Source of the DNA: Sva-07 sp963698435
Lineage (GTDB): Bacteria; Actinomycetota; Acidimicrobiia; Acidimicrobiales; Ilumatobacteraceae
Direction of reading: 5' to 3'
DNA: 64,000 nucleotides
NCBI GenBank assembly: GCA_963698435.1
Contig: CAVOQV010000012.1
Location: forward strand, 62,001-126,000
In this document: positions 8,735 to 18,101 of the stretch, piece by piece
How the letters are laid out: each line of letters opens with the position of its first letter
Position numbering within the stretch: the first letter of the stretch is position 1
The notes under the pieces: model-generated
Seen by the model: the letters and a program-made list of their open reading frames with translations, nothing else
Told to the model about the DNA's origin: nothing
Databases searched by the model: none
Translations under genes and position numbers: made by a program

Positions 8735-9247
8735 GTGGCCGACCCCGTTCGCCCGTTGCGGATCAATGCCGTCGAGCTGCTCCGGCAGCCAGGGGCAGTG
8801 CGAGACGTCTCGGTGGACGTCGCAGGGGAACCCCTCGACGCCGAGCACGAGCGTCTTGTCGGGGACATCCACGTCGCACTGCGACTCACCGCACTCAACG
8901 ACGGCATCGATGTCGACGGCACGGTCAGCGCCGACTGGGCGACGGTGTGCCGGCGGTGCCTCGTCGACGTGTCCGGCACTGCGGTGGGCGTCGTCGACGA
9001 GCTCTACCAGATCGAACCGCTCGATCCTGACGCGTACCTGATCGAGGACGGACAGCTCGATCTCGCGCCGCTCGTCCGTGAGACCGTGCTCCTGGAACTC
9101 GACACCGAGCGGCTCTGTCGCGACGACTGCGCTGGTCTCTGTCCCGTCTGTGGCGTCGACCGGAATGCGACGGAATGCACCTGTGACACCTCCGTCACCG
9201 ACGAACGATGGGCGGCCCTCGAAGGCTTCGTTCCCGACGCCGAGTGA
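8735..9247 (+). CDS. DUF177 (YceD-like) protein
   Basis: 170 residues from a GTG start. The YceD/DUF177 signature is clear: CRRCL in the middle, and near the C-terminus CRDDCAGLCPVCG followed by CTC. These cysteines are probably metal-binding. The family almost always precedes rpmF, as here, and in plants and bacteria is linked to 23S rRNA maturation; that role is known for the family and not shown here. It lies 17 bases after the SepIVA-like gene. Confidence 0.85.
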   Translation: MADPVRPLRINAVELLRQPGAVRDVSVDVAGEPLDAEHERLVGDIHVALRLTALNDGIDVDGTVSADWATVCRRCLVDVSGTAVGVVDELYQIEPLDPDAYLIEDGQLDLAPLVRETVLLELDTERLCRDDCAGLCPVCGVDRNATECTCDTSVTDERWAALEGFVPDAE

Positions 9248-9397
9248 CGTTGTCGTCGCAGGGAGATCGCCATCTCGATGGCAATGGCGCTGCCCCCCGA
9301 TAACGTGATGCGGCCGTTGCGGCACGGTGTGTCCGAATCGGGCCCCGATCCAGAACCGGTCGCACGATGACCGTCCCCGAGAACCAGGAAGCGAACG

Positions 9398-9577
9398 ATG
9401 GCCGTTCCGAAGAAGAAGACCTCCAAGTCGAAGACCCGCAGCCGTCGGGCGAGTGCCTGGCAGCTGAACGCGCCGGCGCGCAGCCTGTGCCCTCGCTGCG
9501 GCAACGCCAAGACCCCGCACGTGGTGTGCCCGTCGTGTGGCTGGTACCGCGACCGCGTCGTCGTCGACGTCGGTTGA
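9398..9577 (+). CDS. rpmF: 50S ribosomal protein L32
   Basis: 59 residues starting MAVPKKKTSKSKTRSRRA. It has a complete zinc ribbon: CPRCG and CPSCGWY. An AGGA ribosome site lies 8 bases before the ATG. A small hairpin (9269-9273 with 9278-9282) and a TAACGT hexamer lie in the 150-base gap after DUF177, so rpmF may have its own promoter. The plsX ribosome-binding region overlaps its end. Identification is secure. Confidence 0.96.
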   Translation: MAVPKKKTSKSKTRSRRASAWQLNAPARSLCPRCGNAKTPHVVCPSCGWYRDRVVVDVG

Positions 9578-9593
9578 TCCCCTGAGCAACGGC

Positions 9594-10583
9594 ATGCTCC
9601 CCGTCGCCGTCGACGCCATGGGCGGCGACAATGCTCCCGGACCGATCCTGGCCGGAGCGCACCGCGCTGCGGCGTCCGGCATCCCCGTTGTGCTCGTCGG
9701 GCCCGAGGATCTCGACGGCCGAACAGGCTCTGATGGCTCGGTACTCGACCTGATCGAGGCGACCGAGGTCATCGGCATGCACGACGACCCCGCACAGGGT
9801 GTTCGTCGCAAGAAGGACTCCACGCTCGTCCGCGCCGCCGAAGCGGTTCGCGACGGTCGTGCCAGCGCCATGATCTCCGCTGGCAATACGGGTGCCACCA
9901 TGGCGTCCGCCTTGCTGCGCATGGGCCGTATCTCGGGTGTGAAACGCCCGGCGATCGCAACGCCGATCCCGGTGCCGGGCTCGACGCCCACCGTGCTGCT
10001 CGACGCCGGAGCGAACGCCGAGGTGCAGGCGGAATGGCTGGTGCAGTTCGCGCTGATGGGCTCTGTGTACGCCCGCCATCGCTTCGGCATCGAGACACCA
10101 CGTGTCGGTCTGCTGTCGATCGGCGAGGAAGCGGGCAAGGGCGACACGCTGCGCAAGGAGGCCTACGAGTTGCTCGGCGCCGCGTCGCACCTGAACTTCG
10201 TCGGCAACGTCGAGGGTCGCGACGTCATGAGTGCGGAACTCGACGTGTGTGTCACCGACGGGTTCACCGGCAACGTCGTGCTGAAGACGCTCGAAGGCGG
10301 CATGAAGGTCGTCATCAGGGCGCTCCTCGAAGCGTTCTCCGCCGAGGAGCACTACAAGCCACACGCCGACGCCCTCATGCCGGCGCTCCTCCCTCTGTAC
10401 GAGTCACTCAGCCCGGACACCTATGGCGGTGCGGTCCTCCTTGGCGTCGACGGGGTCTGCATCATCGCTCACGGATCGTCGGGCGAGACGGCTGTCGCCA
10501 ACGGCATCGGTGTCGCACGCGACATGGTCGAGCACGACATGGTCGGTGAGATCCGCACTGCGATCGCGGACAACGCGGGCTGA
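9594..10583 (+). CDS. plsX: Phosphate acyltransferase PlsX
   Basis: Makes acyl-phosphate from acyl-ACP for PlsY in phospholipid synthesis. 329 residues. VAVDAMGGDNAPGPI opens the protein; GNTGATMASALLRMG, GANAEV, GEEAGKGD, NFVGNVEGRD and HGSSGETAVANGI follow the family order. The ATG at 9594 is chosen because conservation starts immediately (MLPVAVDAMGG). A CTG four codons earlier is a possible but unlikely alternative. It forms the standard rpmF-plsX-acpP-rnc cluster. Confidence 0.95.
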   Translation: MLPVAVDAMGGDNAPGPILAGAHRAAASGIPVVLVGPEDLDGRTGSDGSVLDLIEATEVIGMHDDPAQGVRRKKDSTLVRAAEAVRDGRASAMISAGNTGATMASALLRMGRISGVKRPAIATPIPVPGSTPTVLLDAGANAEVQAEWLVQFALMGSVYARHRFGIETPRVGLLSIGEEAGKGDTLRKEAYELLGAASHLNFVGNVEGRDVMSAELDVCVTDGFTGNVVLKTLEGGMKVVIRALLEAFSAEEHYKPHADALMPALLPLYESLSPDTYGGAVLLGVDGVCIIAHGSSGETAVANGIGVARDMVEHDMVGEIRTAIADNAG

Positions 10584-10610
10584 GCAGTCCGAGAACTACA
10601 CTCGGCGCCC

Positions 10611-10895
10611 GTGCCCGCAGACTCCGCCCCACTCGAACGCGACGAGATCTTCGAAATCGTCCGTGACCGACTCGCCGACATCCTCGAGATCGAGCCGTCG
10701 ACCATCACCGAGGGGCAGTCGTTCGTCGACGACCTCGATGCGGACTCGCTGGCGCTCATCGAATTGGTCGAGGCGCTCGAGGAGCAGCTCGGTGACCGGA
10801 TCGCCGATTTTCGGATCGACGACGAGGATCTCGAAGATCTGAAGACCGTGCGCGACGCGATCGACTACGTCCACGAACGCGCCACGGCGGGCTGA
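10611..10895 (+). CDS. acpP: Acyl carrier protein
   Basis: Carries growing acyl chains on 4'-phosphopantetheine. 94 residues, acidic; the attachment site is DADSLALIELV with serine at about residue 46. The N-terminal part is slightly longer than E. coli ACP. The GTG start is preceded by TACACT 8 bases upstream with no ribosome site, so it looks leaderless and separately expressed from plsX, which ends 27 bases earlier. Position between plsX and rnc supports the fatty-acid ACP rather than a polyketide ACP. Confidence 0.92.
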   Translation: MPADSAPLERDEIFEIVRDRLADILEIEPSTITEGQSFVDDLDADSLALIELVEALEEQLGDRIADFRIDDEDLEDLKTVRDAIDYVHERATAG

Positions 10896-10913
10896 GGGCC
10901 GGATGATCACGAC

Positions 10914-11610
10914 GTGACCGCCAGCGATCTGCCGTCGCCCGGTCTCGCCGGGCTGGCCGAGCGCATCGGGTACCAGTTCGTCGACTGGAACCTGCTCGAG
11001 CGGTCGCTCGCCCATCGGTCCTGGTGCGCAGAGACGCCCGGGGCGGTCAGCAACGAACGTCTCGAGTTCCTCGGTGACGCAGTGCTGGGCTGGGTCATCG
11101 CTGACGTCGTGTATCACCGGTATCCGGTCGCCGAGGGCCAGCTCACCGACCTGCGCAAGAGCGTGGTCAACGCGCTCGCCCTCGCCGAGGTCGCCCAGGA
11201 GATCGGGCTCGGCGAACACGTGCTGCTCGGCCGTGGCGAATCAGCTGCCGGTGGCGCCGACAAACCTTCGATCCTGTCCGATGCGTTCGAGGCGGTGCTC
11301 GGCGCTGTCTACCTCGACGGCGGTGCAGATGCTGCGTACGCAATGGTCGAGCGGCTCGTCGTGCCGCGCATGCCCGACTCGGCCGACGAGATCGGCCAGT
11401 TCGACCAGAAGACCGAGTTGCAGGAACTGTGCGCCCGGCTCGGCCGTGGTGCGCCGGTGTACGAGGTGTCGTCGCAGGGGCCAGATCACGCGAAGACGTT
11501 CCACGCGCACCGTTCTCGTCGACGGCGACGTGGTCGGGGTGGGCACCGGCCGCTCCAAGAAGTCCGCCGAGCAGCTCGCGGCGACCGAGGCCTGCCTCGC
11601 CCTGGGCTGA
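10914..11610 (+). CDS. rnc: Ribonuclease III (frame broken near 11,503)
   Basis: Double-strand-specific endoribonuclease for rRNA and mRNA processing. The catalytic domain is intact: NERLEFLGDAVLG near residues 47-59 and the second acidic site SDAFEAVLGAVYLDGG. The dsRNA-binding domain starts (DQKTELQELC...) but after KTFHA near 11,503 the frame changes by one base. The C-terminus TVLVDGDVVGVGTGRSKKSAEQ, ending ACLALG at 11,610, is in the next frame. Read straight through, the first frame runs to 11,642 with an unrelated arginine-rich tail. A one-base insertion is the simplest explanation. GTG start, 18 bases after acpP. Confidence 0.88.
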
Positions 11611-11634
11611 CCGGCGACGGCAACCCGACCAGTC

Positions 11635-12471
11635 ATGCCTGAGCTCCCCGAAGTCGAGACCGTCCGGCGTGGACTGCAGCGGCATCTGGTGGGGCGTCGG
11701 ATCGAACGCGTCGAGGTGGGGCGGGACCGCTCGGTCCGCCGGACGTCGCGCGAAGCGGTCATCGCCGGGCTGACCGACGCCGTCGTCGAAGCGGCCGACC
11801 GACGCGGGAAGTACCTGCTGCTTCCGCTCGACTCGGGTGACACCGCCATGATTCACCTCCGCATGAGCGGTCAGGTCCTCCTGGCTGCAGGCGGTGCCGA
11901 TCGACCGCCGCACACCCACGTCGTCCTGCACCTCGACGACGGTCGCGAGGCATGGTTCGTCGACCCGCGAACCTTCGGCGAGGTGGTGGTGTTCGACCCC
12001 GACCACGTCGACACCGAGGTTCCCGAGCTGGCACGACTGGGCGTCGACCCGATCGCCGAACCGTTCGACGTCACCGTGTTGCGCACGGCGTTCGGCACGA
12101 CCTCGCGGGCGCTGAAGCCGCTGCTGCTGGACCAGCACGTCGTGGCCGGCATCGGCAACATCTACGCCGACGAGATCCTGCACCGGGCCCGCTTGCGGCC
12201 GGATCGGCCGGCATCGAGCCTCGACCGCCGTCGACTCGCGCGCTGCAGCGTTCGATCGTGGACGTGCTGACCGAGGCGATCGACTTCAGGTGGGTCGACA
12301 CTCGGCGACGCTCAGTACGTCGACCTGATGGGTGAAGCCGGTTCGTATCAGGACGAACATCGCGTGTACGGACGTGGGGGAGAGCGTTGCGTGAGCTGTG
12401 GTCGCGGGTGGGTGCGCCGGTCGGTCAGCGGCGGGCGAGGAACGCACTGGTGCCCGATCTGTCAGCGCTGA
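11635..12471 (+). CDS. mutM: Formamidopyrimidine-DNA glycosylase (two frame breaks)
   Basis: Removes 8-oxoguanine and formamidopyrimidines. It begins MPELPEVETVRRGL, with the catalytic N-terminal proline and glutamate. HLRMSGQ and the helix-two-turn-helix region HVVAGIGNIYADEILH are in the first frame. Near 12,240 the protein continues in a second frame (LQRSIVDVLTEAI), and near 12,290 in a third (STLGDAQYVDLMGEAGSY...). The last frame ends with a zinc finger, CVSCGR...GGRGTHWCPICQ, then TGA at 12,471. All parts are present in order, so small indels, not loss, explain the breaks. It follows rnc as in many actinobacteria. Confidence 0.86.
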
Positions 12472-12502
12472 CAGGCGACGCTCGGGCTGCGAACATGGGC
12501 AT

Positions 12503-13368
12503 ATGCGGCTCACACCTCGCTACGGCCCGACTCCGATCCTCACGCTCGACGGCGATCCTGCTGCGGTGGCCGCGCCGACGATCCGGCAGCGGCGACGCTT
12601 CCTCACGATGATCGAACACCTGACCGACGACGAGTGGGCGCGTCCGAGCAGGTGCGACGGATGGTCGGCGCGAGACGTCGCTGTTCATCTCGCCTCGACG
12701 AACGCCTTCTGGGAGGTCTCGATCCGGTCCGGGATCGATGGTGCGCCAACGGAAATGCTCGCGGCGTTCGACCCGTTGCCACCCCTGCCCGGATGGTCGA
12801 GGCTTCGACGCTGAGTACCGACGAGATCGTCGAGACGTTCGCGGCGTCGTCGGAGTCACTTGCCGATCTGCTCCTCGAACTGGATGCGGCCGACTGGACG
12901 GCGCAGGCCGAGGCGCCGCCCGGCCACGTCGGCGTCGGCGCGGTCGGTGCACCACGCGCTGTGGGACTCGTGGATCCACGAACGCGACATCGCCGTCCCG
13001 CTCGGTCGGACACCGGAGGTGGAACCCGACGAGGCGATCGCCAGCCTGCGTTACGTCGCGGCGCTCTCGCCGGCGGTGGCGCTCGCGGCCGGCGCCTCGG
13101 GGACGGCCGGGTTCGACGTCTCGGTGTCCGACCCGAACGCCGAGTTCCACGTTGCGATCTCCGGCGACGTGGTCGTGACCGACCGGGACGTCGGGACTCG
13201 GCTTCCAGACTCGACCGGCTCGTGCGTCGACCTCTCGAGGCATTGAGCTTGCGCCGCCCACTCGATCGGATGATTCCGGACGAGCTCGACTGGGCCTTCG
13301 TGGATTGGGTGCAGCCTTCGACCGCTGAACTGCGAGGGTGCGGGTGCTGCCGGCACTTCGCGGGGTAA
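12503..13368 (+). CDS. MDMPI/DinB-type mycothiol-dependent enzyme (three frame breaks)
   Basis: Segments in three frames join into one protein of the maleylpyruvate-isomerase-like (DinB superfamily) type. The first part, from ATG 12503, has IEHLTDDEWARPSRCDGW and VAVHLAS, the family's conserved metal-binding histidine context. It continues near 12,790 (MVEASTLSTDEIVETFAAS), again near 12,945 (HHALWDSWIHERDIAVPLG), and near 13,230 into LRRPLDRMIPDE, ending at TAA 13,366-13,368. Substrate unknown. Total length of about 288 residues fits the family. The breaks belong to a cluster between 11.5 and 16.1 kb. Confidence 0.65.
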
Positions 13369-13381
13369 CTTCGCTGCTGCT

Positions 13382-16300
13382 GTGTTCCTGAAGAGTCTCA
13401 ACCTCAAGGGGTTCAAGTCGTTCGCCGACAGCACCACGATGGTGCTCGAACCCGGGGTCACCGTCGTCGTCGGCCCCAACGGGTCGGGCAAGTCCAACGT
13501 CGTCGACGCCGTCGCCTGGGTGCTCGGAGCGCAGGCCCCCAAGGCGGTTCGCTCCCAGAAGATGGACGACGTGATCTTCGCCGGCACCGCGTCCCGGCCG
13601 GCGCTCGGGCGTGCCGAGGTGAGCATCACGATCGACAACTCCGACGGCACGCTGGGCGTGGAGCTCAGCGAGGTCACCGTGACCCGCGTGCTGTTCCGCA
13701 CCGGGGACTCCGAGTATGCGATCAACGGGGTTCCCTGCCGTCTGCTCGACGTCCAGGAACTCCTCTCCGATGCCGGCGTCGGCCGCCAGCAGCACGTGAT
13801 CGTCAGCCAGGGCCAGATCGACGCTGTGCTCAACGCCCGACCCGAGGAGCGCCGGGCGATCATCGAAGAGGCGGCCGGCGTCCTCAAGTTCCGCAAGCGC
13901 AAGGAGAAGGCGGAACGTCGACTCGACGCCACCGAAGCCAATCTGTTGCGCGTCCAGGACCTGCTGCGCGAGGTTCGTCGCCAACTGCGCCCGTTCGAGC
14001 GTCAAGCACAGGCCGCCGAGCGTCATGGTTCGTTGATCACCGAACTCACCGAGGTCAAGACGTACGTGTCGGGTCGCGAGATCGCGTCGTGGCGGGCGAA
14101 GCTCGAAGCGCTCGCGGCCGACTCGACTCGAGAGTGCCGCTGCCGAGTCCGAGCTGAAGTCGGCGCTCGCCGCGCTCGACACCCAGGTGATGGCGATCGA
14201 GGCACAGCTGTCGGCTCGTGGCGCGAGCGACGTCAGCGACCGGCTGGTGCACGTCGAGCAACTCCGTGAACGTGCGCGAGGGCTCTCCGCGGTCCTGGTC
14301 GAACGTCGCCGATCGTTGGAGCGCGACAAGGGCCAGCTGCTCGACGCCGGCGTGGTTGCCAACCTCGAGGCCGATGCAGCTCGATTTCGGGCCGAACTCG
14401 ACGACGTCGTGGTGGCGCTCGCGGAGATCGAACCGGCATCGGAGACCCTGCTCGCCGACGAGGAGAGGCTTCCGCATCGAACGCTCGAAGATGATGGAGG
14501 CAGTCGGTTCCGACCAGACCGGTTCGCAGGCGGCCAGTGCTGCCGCCGAAGTTCGCGGCGAGCTGCGCTCGGTCCGTTCGTCGCTCGAACGGTCCACGGG
14601 CGATCTTCGTCGATTCCGCGAACGCTTCGAGTCGCTCGCAGCGAAGCGGGATGCGGCGGCGGAACGTGCGGTGAGGTTCCGGACCGAATGCGACGAGGCG
14701 GGAGCCATCGAAGAGCCGCTCGTCGGCGAAGTGGAACTGGCCGAGACGGCCCTCGCCGAGGCCGTCGCCGGCCACGAGGCGCGCCAGTCGTTGCGCAACG
14801 ATGCTGCTGAGGAAGCTTCGCGTTGCACGGCCCGGGTGGAAGCGCTCGAGCTCGCACTCGACGCTGCTCGGGCTCGTGCGGGAGCCGAACGTCTCGCCGG
14901 TGTCGACGGGGTGCTCGGGACCCTGCTCGACCTGATCGAGATCGATGCCGGGTGGGAGCCCGCTGTCGAGGCGGCGCTCGGTGAGTCGCTGACCGCAGTG
15001 GTGGTCGATGACCCGTCGGCAGGGCGCCGAGCGCTCGACGCGCTGCGCAGTTCCGACACGACCGGCGCCGTGATCGCACTCGGCACGCGCCCGGCGGGGC
15101 AGCCGCGTCCGGATGTCGGCGATGCCGTTCGTCCGCACGCCCGTTCCGCTCGCCCTGGTGTCGACGCGCTGCTCGATGGGCTGCTCGGCTCGGCGGTGCG
15201 GGTCGATGAGTTGGGCGCTGCCGTCGATGCCGCGTTGAGCCATCCCGACGCGGTCGTCGTCACGGCGGCCGGTGACCGCCTCGGTCTCAGCGGATGGAGG
15301 GTCGGTGCTGCTGGCAGCGGTGCGACCGCCGCGGCGCTCGATGATGCGCTGGAACGGGCTCGTGCGGCACGCGATGCACTCGGGAGCGCAACCGAGGCGG
15401 TCGCCGGATCCGAACGCGGCGTTGCAGACCGCCCGTTCGGCCGAAGCCGAGCTCGTGCGTCGCCTCGATGCCAACGATGCCCGCTTCAGCGCTGCGTCCG
15501 AGGGGCTTGCTCAGGCGCAGCGCGAGCATCGTGAGGTCGAGGCGGAACTGGAGAACCTCGAACGGTCGATCGACGACGTCACCGCCAACATCGTGCGCGA
15601 CGAGCAACGCATCGGCGAGCTCGACGCGCTGCTGCCGGCGCTCGAGTCCGATGAACAGGCCGAGGCGGACGCCGCTCGGGCTCGTGGGGAACTGCGCGCC
15701 GAACTCGAAGCTCGTGCGGCTGCGCTCGCCTCGCGACGAAAGGATCTCGAGGTTCACAACGCCGGGCTCCACGAACGCCAGCAGCTCCTCGAGCGACGGC
15801 TCGACGAGACCGAACGCCGTCTCGCGGCGGACGCCGAGGCGCGCATCGCGGCGGAAGGGCAGCGGCTCACGATCGAGCGGGACATCGGCGCCATCGACCG
15901 CCTCGCCGCACGGGTGGCGGCGCATCGCGACATCATCGAGGTGTTGCACACCGACCTGGTCGAACAGCGCCGTCGGCAGAGCGACGAGGTGCGTGGGCTC
16001 ACCACCGAACTCGACCAGCACCGTCGCGAACGCAGGCGAGAAGGAAGCACGCGCTCGACTCGTCCCGCGAGCGGGCGCGGCAGGCGGAACTGGGCGAGGC
16101 CGAAGCCAAGCTGCGCCTGGAGACGGCGATCGAGACACTGCGGCGCGACCTCGACATCGAGCCGGCGGTGGCCGAAGCGGCACCGATGCCGGTGCTCCCC
16201 GACGGCGCCACACCCGCTGGCCGTGTGCGCGAACTCGAACGTGAGCTCCGACTTCTCGGGCCGATCAACCCGCTGGCGCTGGAGGAGTTCAACGAGTTGC

Positions 16301-16854
16301 AGGCTCGGCACACGTTCCTCGAAGAGCAGCTCGAAGACGTTCGCTCGACCCGCCGCGAACTGTCGCGGGTCATCGCCGCGGTCGACACCGAGATCCAGAA
16401 CGTGTTCGCGTCGGCGTTCGCTGACGTCAGCGAGAACTTCACGCAGTTGTTCGGTCTGTTGTTCCCGGGCGGAGTGGGCAAGCTCAAGCTCACCGTCCCC
16501 GACGACCTCCTCAACACCGGTATCGAGGTCGAGGCCAAGCCGAGCGGCAAGAACGTCAAGAAGCTCTCGTTGCTCTCTGGTGGCGAGCGCAGCCTCACTG
16601 CGCTGGCGTATCTCTTCGCGGTCTTCCGCTCTCGGCCATCGCCGTTCTACGTGATGGACGAGGTCGAGGCGGCCCTCGACGACGTCAACCTGCACCGCTT
16701 CCTCGGCCTGATCCAAGAGTTCCGCAAGGACGCGCAGCTGATCGTGGTGTCACACCAGAAGCGCACGATGGAAGCTGGCGATTGCCTGCTGGGCGTGAGC
16801 ATGCAGCCAGGCGGCTCCAGCAAGGTCGTCACCGAACGCGTCACCGCCAGCTGA
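13382..16854 (+). CDS. smc: Chromosome segregation SMC ATPase (at least four frame breaks)
   Basis: SMC condensin subunit. It starts at GTG 13382 (FLKSLNLKGFKSFAD). Walker A GPNGSGKSN, then VSQGQIDAVLNARPEERR and the first coiled coil. A hinge follows (GVDGVLGTLLDLIEIDAGWE...). The second coiled coil and the C-terminal head carry the signature LSGGERSLTALAYLFA and Walker B FYVMDEVEAALDDVN. The frame changes near 14,125, 14,470, 15,415 and 16,025-16,050; each new frame continues with proper coiled-coil or domain sequence. Summed length of about 1,157 residues is normal for SMC, so nothing large is missing. TAACTT lies 10 bases before the start. Confidence 0.9.
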
Positions 16855-16916
16855 CCTCGCGCGAGCCCGGTCCTGCGAGAACAGCCCGGCGGCACGGCCG
16901 GTAGCGTCGTTGGACG

Positions 16917-18047
16917 ATGGGTATCGAGATCCTGTTCCTGATCCTGGCGGTCGCGGTCGTCGCCTTCGGCGTCGGCGTCATCGTCGTGAGCCGCCGCAAT
17001 GCCGCGTCGACGTCCGCGCCGCCGGCGCGACCCGCTCGACCGACGACCCCGCCCCCCGAACCAGCGGGAGACGGGGACGTGCTCGTCGCCGAGCCCCCGG
17101 TCGAGGAGGCTGTCGAGGCCGAACCGGAACCCGCCAAGCCGGCATCGCTGCGTGACCGCTTGTCCAAGGCGCGGCTCGCGTTCACCGGCGCGTTCGCCGG
17201 GGTGCTCGGCCGCAGCGGCATCACCGAAGAGAGCTTCGAGGACCTGGAGGAGGCGCTGTTGCGCGCCGACGTTGGTGTGGGCGTCACCACCGAGCTGCTC
17301 GACGGTTTGCGTGCCAAGGTCGACGCGAAGGAGATCACGGAGCCACAGGCGCTGCTCGATGAACTCGAGGCCGAGATGGTGTCACGTCTCGAGGGGTCCG
17401 ATCGTTCGCTGACCTTCGAGCCCGGTGAGCCCGGCAGCCCGAACGTGTGGATGTTCGTCGGGGTCAACGGTGTCGGCAAGACCACCACGATCGGCAAGCT
17501 GTCCAACCAGCAGATCCGCGACGGCCGAAGCGTCTTGATGGCTGCGGGCGACACGTTTCGTGCGGCCGCCGCCGAACAGCTGACCACGTGGGCCGAGCGA
17601 TCCGGCGCCGAGATCGTCCGGGGCGCTGAAGGCAGCGATCCGAGCGCCGTGATCTTCGACGGGGTCGAACGGGCCTCCTCGCGCAACATCGAACTCGTGA
17701 TGGCCGACACTGCGGGCCGCTTGCACACGAAGTCGAACCTGATGGAGGAGCTGAAGAAGGTCCGCCGCGTCGCCGAGAAGGGCGCCGGTCGGGTCACCGA
17801 GACGCTCCTGGTGATCGACGCAACGACCGGCCAGAACGGTTTGACGCAAGCGCGCGAGTTCGGGGAAGCCACCAACGTGACCGGCGTGGTGTTGACCAAG
17901 CTCGACGGATCGGCCAAGGGCGGCATCGTGTTCGCCATCGAGACCGAGCTCGGTATCCCGATCAAGCTGGTCGGCATCGGCGAGACGATCGAGGATCTGA
18001 TCCCATTCGATCCCGCCGAGTTCGTCTCGGCCCTCGTCGAGCCCTGA
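16917..18047 (+). CDS. ftsY: Signal recognition particle receptor FtsY
   Basis: SRP receptor GTPase that docks ribosome-Ffh complexes at the membrane. 376 residues. It has an N-terminal membrane segment (about residues 3-25) and then an acidic proline/glutamate-rich linker. The NG domain has G1 GVNGVGKTTTIGKL near residue 181, DTFRAAAAEQL, DTAGRLHTK, and TKLDGSAKGG. A single N-terminal helix plus linker is typical of actinobacterial FtsY. TAGCGT lies 9 bases before the ATG. It follows smc as in many bacteria. Confidence 0.95.
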   Translation: MGIEILFLILAVAVVAFGVGVIVVSRRNAASTSAPPARPARPTTPPPEPAGDGDVLVAEPPVEEAVEAEPEPAKPASLRDRLSKARLAFTGAFAGVLGRSGITEESFEDLEEALLRADVGVGVTTELLDGLRAKVDAKEITEPQALLDELEAEMVSRLEGSDRSLTFEPGEPGSPNVWMFVGVNGVGKTTTIGKLSNQQIRDGRSVLMAAGDTFRAAAAEQLTTWAERSGAEIVRGAEGSDPSAVIFDGVERASSRNIELVMADTAGRLHTKSNLMEELKKVRRVAEKGAGRVTETLLVIDATTGQNGLTQAREFGEATNVTGVVLTKLDGSAKGGIVFAIETELGIPIKLVGIGETIEDLIPFDPAEFVSALVEP

Positions 18048-18101
18048 TCCGCGGGACCTGCGGGCTTCGGGCCGGAGCTGGGCGCCTGACAGACTGACGC
18101 G

